A stretch of 64,000 bases of DNA from Faecalicatena_A orotica. GTDB lineage: Bacteria > Bacillota > Clostridia > Lachnospirales > Lachnospiraceae. A model generated the notes under the pieces. It had not been told where the DNA came from. It saw only the letters and a program-made list of their open reading frames with translations, and did no database searches. A program made the position numbers and the translations under genes. Of this stretch, positions 61,289 to 64,000 are shown one piece after another. The first letter of the stretch is position 1, and each line of letters starts with the position of its first letter. Location of the stretch: the NCBI RefSeq assembly GCF_040545875.1, contig NZ_JBEPMR010000015.1. One strand, given 5' to 3'.

Positions 61289-61408
61289 ATGAAAAAGAGA
61301 CTGGCAGGAGGGGGACTGGAGGCCCCGAAGATCATTCAGGAATGCAGAAGGGAAAAAGCCATATCCGGGAAATGCCCAAGTGGCGGTGCAGTAAGTATTT
61401 GGCTCTAG
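61289..61408 (+). CDS. Possible 39-aa leader peptide or gene remnant of the ABC operon
   Basis: ATG 61289 has a strong AGAGGAGG ribosome site. The peptide starts MKKRLAGGGLEAPKIIQECR and ends at TAG. The signal-peptide-like MKKRLA start and strong ribosome site, in a spot where a binding-protein gene often stands, suggest a remnant after deletion; no later match to a binding protein is visible. It could also be a short upstream ORF controlling the permease gene. Confidence 0.4.
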   Translation: MKKRLAGGGLEAPKIIQECRREKAISGKCPSGGAVSIWL

Positions 61409-61475
61409 TGAGAACAACGTTATGAGAACTTTCAGGCTGCAGGAAATTGGCTGCCATAAAAACTGAGGTGATAAT

Positions 61476-62357
61476 GTGAAAAAGAAAAGAGACGAAAAAT
61501 CGGGGTATCTGTTTATACTTCCCGCCACGTTGATGCTTCTGGGTGTGAATATCTACCCATTAGTCAGAGGTATCATGCTGGCTTTTACAAACCGCAATTT
61601 CTTATACCCTAAAAAAACAAAAATTGTGGGATTAAAAAACTTCATAGAAATTATTTTCCGGGATAAAGAATTCTGGGGAGTTCTGGGATTCACATTTTTC
61701 TTTGCAATTGCATCTGTCGTGATTATTTACCTGATTGGACTTTGCATTGCACTGCTGATTAACAGAGAGTTTAAAGGAAAGAATTTTTTCCGGGCACTGT
61801 TTCTGCTCCCCTGGGTTATTCCATCCGTAGTTGCGGCAAACTCCTGGATCTGGATGATGAATGACCAGACTGGATTCATTAACACGACACTGATGAAATG
61901 GGGCGTTATCAAAGAGCCGATTCTGTTTCTGGCGACGAAACATGCGGCACAGCTATCTGCAATCATGGTAAACGCATGGAAGAGCTTTCCGTTTATGCTG
62001 CTGGTTCTTTTAGCGGCGATGCAGAATATAGATCATGGCTTATATGAGTCGGCAAGAATCGACGGTGCAAGCCGATTCCAGTGTTTCCGTTATATTACCA
62101 TGCCGATGATCAAAGGTATAAGTGTAGTCTCCACAGTCCTGATGATGATCTGGAGCTTCAATAACTTTGAAAATGTATATCTGCTTACAAGAGGCGGCCC
62201 GGCGAGAGCGACGATGAATATCTCAATTTATACATATAATCTCGCTTTCTACAGGAATCAATGGGGATATGCGTCAGCAGTAGCCGTAGTTATGATGATC
62301 ATTATGTTCGCTTTGTCTTATGTATACCGAAGGCTGCTGCGGACACAGGATGATTAA
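61476..62357 (+). CDS. Sugar ABC transporter permease (MalF type, third locus)
   Basis: 293 residues, GTG start (GAGGTG 5 bases upstream; the adjacent ATG is out of frame). Six membrane helices. The EAA loop is DHGLYESARIDGASRFQCFRYITMPMIKG. PARATMNISIYTYNLAFYRNQWGYASAVAV is a common block in maltose-type permeases. It partners the next permease. Ligand unknown. Confidence 0.9.
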   Translation: MKKKRDEKSGYLFILPATLMLLGVNIYPLVRGIMLAFTNRNFLYPKKTKIVGLKNFIEIIFRDKEFWGVLGFTFFFAIASVVIIYLIGLCIALLINREFKGKNFFRALFLLPWVIPSVVAANSWIWMMNDQTGFINTTLMKWGVIKEPILFLATKHAAQLSAIMVNAWKSFPFMLLVLLAAMQNIDHGLYESARIDGASRFQCFRYITMPMIKGISVVSTVLMMIWSFNNFENVYLLTRGGPARATMNISIYTYNLAFYRNQWGYASAVAVVMMIIMFALSYVYRRLLRTQDD

Positions 62358-62371
62358 GGGAGGAGAACAGT

Positions 62372-63208
62372 ATGAATAAGTATAAAAAATTAAAAGCGAC
62401 AGCATTTTATGCAGTACTGCTGCTTATTGGACTTCTGATCAACCTTCCTATTATCAATATGGTTGGCTCAGCATTTAAGAGCAGCAAAGAGATTTTTACG
62501 AATAATAATCTCTTCCCACACCACCCGACAGTGGAAAATTTTAAAAACGTACTCGAAAGGACACCATTTTTCCAGTATGTTCTAAACAGCCTGATGGTGG
62601 CGATTGTCGTATCCATTATAGTGGCGGTTGTATCGTGCCTCGCGGGATACGCAATCTCAAGGTATGCGAAAAAAATTAAGTTTTTTAAGCATTACTCCAG
62701 CCTGTTCCTGATCCTTCAGATGTTCCCGGGCGTCCTTCTTATGATTCCGGTTGTAGTGCTGCTGAGTGACATTGGTTTAGGGGATTCACTGTGGGGGCTG
62801 ATACTGGTTTATGTCTCTACGAACATTCCGTTTTGTACATGGATGATCAGCGGATTCTTTGACGGAATACCGTCAGAGATTGATGAAGCGGCTAAAATAG
62901 ACGGCTGTAATGTATTTCAGTCCTTTGCAAAAATAGTGGTTCCGCTTTCCAGCTCAGGAATTGCATCTATTATTATTTTTACATTCATCAACTGCTGGAA
63001 TGAATATATGCTGGCAAATGTTATCCTGAAGAGTCAGGATTTGAGAACACTGCCGTTGGGCCTGCAGACATTTATTATGCAGTTTGACACAGATTGGAGC
63101 TCCCTGATGGCGGCCTCCACAATGACAATTATTCCGGTACTGTTTTTCCTGATATTTATGCAGAAGCATATTGTATCCGGGCTGACGGCCGGGGCGGTAA
63201 AGGGCTAG
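62372..63208 (+). CDS. Carbohydrate ABC transporter permease (MalG type, third locus)
   Basis: 278 residues, six membrane helices. EAA loop PSEIDEAAKIDGCNVFQSFAKIVVPLSSS; C-terminus QKHIVSGLTAGAVKG. It is 14 bp after the first permease with GGGAGGAG before the start. The importer again has no ATPase gene in view. Confidence 0.92.
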   Translation: MNKYKKLKATAFYAVLLLIGLLINLPIINMVGSAFKSSKEIFTNNNLFPHHPTVENFKNVLERTPFFQYVLNSLMVAIVVSIIVAVVSCLAGYAISRYAKKIKFFKHYSSLFLILQMFPGVLLMIPVVVLLSDIGLGDSLWGLILVYVSTNIPFCTWMISGFFDGIPSEIDEAAKIDGCNVFQSFAKIVVPLSSSGIASIIIFTFINCWNEYMLANVILKSQDLRTLPLGLQTFIMQFDTDWSSLMAASTMTIIPVLFFLIFMQKHIVSGLTAGAVKG

Positions 63209-63267
63209 AATCTGATAGTGGGATGCACTATTAAGATAGAAGAAAAGTAGAAAAAGGAGAATGTAAG

Positions 63268-64000
63268 ATGAAAAAGAGAACGAAAAAAATTATGAGCCTC
63301 CTTCTTGCAGGAGCAATGGTAGTATCTCTCGCTGGATGTGGAAAATCAGGCGGAAGTGACAGTTCAAAAGACAGTGATTCAAAGGGATCAGGGGTTGCCG
63401 AGATTACATTTTGGGATATGCCGTGGGGACCGGCGGAATACCAGAATGTAGCAGAAAAACTGGTGGATCAGTTTAATGAGGAACATAAGGATACAATTAA
63501 AGTAAAATATCAGTCGATTCCTTGGGACGGATGCTTTAATGCATTCAATGTTGCTATTGAATCGGGTGCAGATCTTGATGTCAGTACCGGTTCTGCATAT
63601 CAGCCTCATCAGTTCGCGGAGATGGACGAAATCCTGCCGATGGATGATGTGGTGAAGGCGTTTGAAGAGGAAGGAAAGCTGGATGACTTTGTAGACGGAA
63701 GCCTGGATCAGTTCCAGATGGATGGCCAGCAGGTTGCAATGCCCTGGAATATTGACCCGAAGGGAATCTACTATAATAAAGAAATGCTGGATGCGGCAGG
63801 TCTTACTGCACCGACTACATGGGATGAATTCTACGACTGCTGTAAGGCGCTGACAAAAGACGGCGTATACGGGCTTGCTCTTGCAGGAAATAACCCGTGG
63901 CAGTTAGAAGCCCTGATGTTCGATAACGGCGGAAGCTATATTGATGAAGACAAACAGGCGAACTTTGATACTCCGCAGACAAAAGAAGCGCTGGAATTCC
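63268..64000 (+). CDS. Sugar ABC transporter substrate-binding lipoprotein (3' end outside window)
   Basis: ATG 63268 with AAAAGGAGA upstream; open to the window end (244 residues seen). Signal peptide starts MKKRTKKIMSLLLAGAMVVS and ends at lipobox LAGC (Cys24). The mature part begins after a Ser/Asp/Lys-rich linker: ITFWDMPWGPAEYQNVAEKLVDQFNEEHKD, then VAMPWNIDPKGIYYNKEMLDAAGL. Family-1 solute-binding fold. In this locus it lies after the permeases, the reverse of the two other ABC loci. Confidence 0.93.
   Translation, partial: MKKRTKKIMSLLLAGAMVVSLAGCGKSGGSDSSKDSDSKGSGVAEITFWDMPWGPAEYQNVAEKLVDQFNEEHKDTIKVKYQSIPWDGCFNAFNVAIESGADLDVSTGSAYQPHQFAEMDEILPMDDVVKAFEEEGKLDDFVDGSLDQFQMDGQQVAMPWNIDPKGIYYNKEMLDAAGLTAPTTWDEFYDCCKALTKDGVYGLALAGNNPWQLEALMFDNGGSYIDEDKQANFDTPQTKEALEF

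Noticed and set aside
1..64000. CRISPR arrays, rRNA operons, IS transposases
   Set aside because: No regularly spaced repeats, rRNA sequence or transposase frames were seen.

Overview
The window is a 64 kb chromosomal stretch from a low-to-moderate GC, spore-forming, anaerobic Firmicute, most likely a gut Lachnospiraceae (Blautia/Ruminococcus/Dorea-like). This rests on the order yidC-jag-mnmE-mnmG-rsmG-(hydrolase)-parA-parB-DUF4446-serS-DUF3881 typical of the origin-proximal region in that family, on spoIID/spoIIQ-like genes, a T-box ahead of ileS, two rubrerythrins with a PerR-type regulator, and several carbohydrate ABC loci with cytoplasmic glycosidases. The genus is an inference; no 16S rRNA is present.

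Layout. 1-12.1 kb: conserved origin-proximal housekeeping genes on the + strand, with three identical parS palindromes (7.1-7.44 kb) just upstream of parA. 12.26 kb: tRNA-Arg(CCT), whose 3' half plus terminator is repeated 1,679 bp downstream. The 100-bp direct repeats bracket a small island with an ORF6N-domain gene and no integrase. 14.1-15.8 kb: GNAT and aldo/keto reductase. 15.9-25.5 kb: a ten-gene minus-strand carbohydrate operon (VOC, SDR, GH43, two Gfo/Idh/MocA dehydrogenases, ABC importer, sugar isomerase/epimerase, second VOC), with a divergent AraC regulator at 25.8 kb. 26.8-28.6 kb: small accessory genes, including a 59-aa membrane protein and a DUF3791-type pair. 28.9-33.3 kb: a hybrid histidine kinase and a D-Ala-D-Ala carboxypeptidase. 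33.4-41.7 kb: a BTAD/SARP-like regulator, T-box-controlled ileS, glycogen phosphorylase and a proline-tailed membrane protein. 41.8-43.6 kb: spoIID and a spoIIQ-like gene. 44-53.8 kb: a fucoside locus (ABC importer, three GH29 alpha-fucosidases, two convergent LacI regulators). 54-61 kb: GIY-YIG protein, an internally deleted Rpn-like protein, rubrerythrin, reverse rubrerythrin, perR, an NlpC/P60 hydrolase with a structured leader, DUF1858 and mecA. 61.3-64 kb: a third sugar ABC operon cut by the window end.

How the genes work together. The two long carbohydrate loci import oligosaccharides or glycosides through binding-protein-dependent ABC transporters that lack a local ATPase (a shared MsmX-type ATPase is presumed) and process them in the cytoplasm. 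The minus-strand operon pairs dehydrogenases with a TIM-barrel isomerase and VOC proteins, which is compatible with oxidation/elimination-type glycoside cleavage. The + strand locus removes fucose.

Most unusual signals. (1) A family of structured intergenic elements: two large copies at 28711-28854 and 59632-59766 plus shorter or degraded relatives near 53959, 55128 and 60084. (2) The tRNA-Arg island flanked by 100-bp repeats, whose only gene contains a 27-bp palindrome that is echoed in its own leader. (3) A cluster of DnaA boxes at 59.3 kb, well away from the expected dnaA/oriC. (4) A compact structured leader, part-similar to c-di-AMP riboswitches, before the NlpC/P60 gene. (5) A terminator-like hairpin whose 3' arm is the spoIID Shine-Dalgarno sequence.
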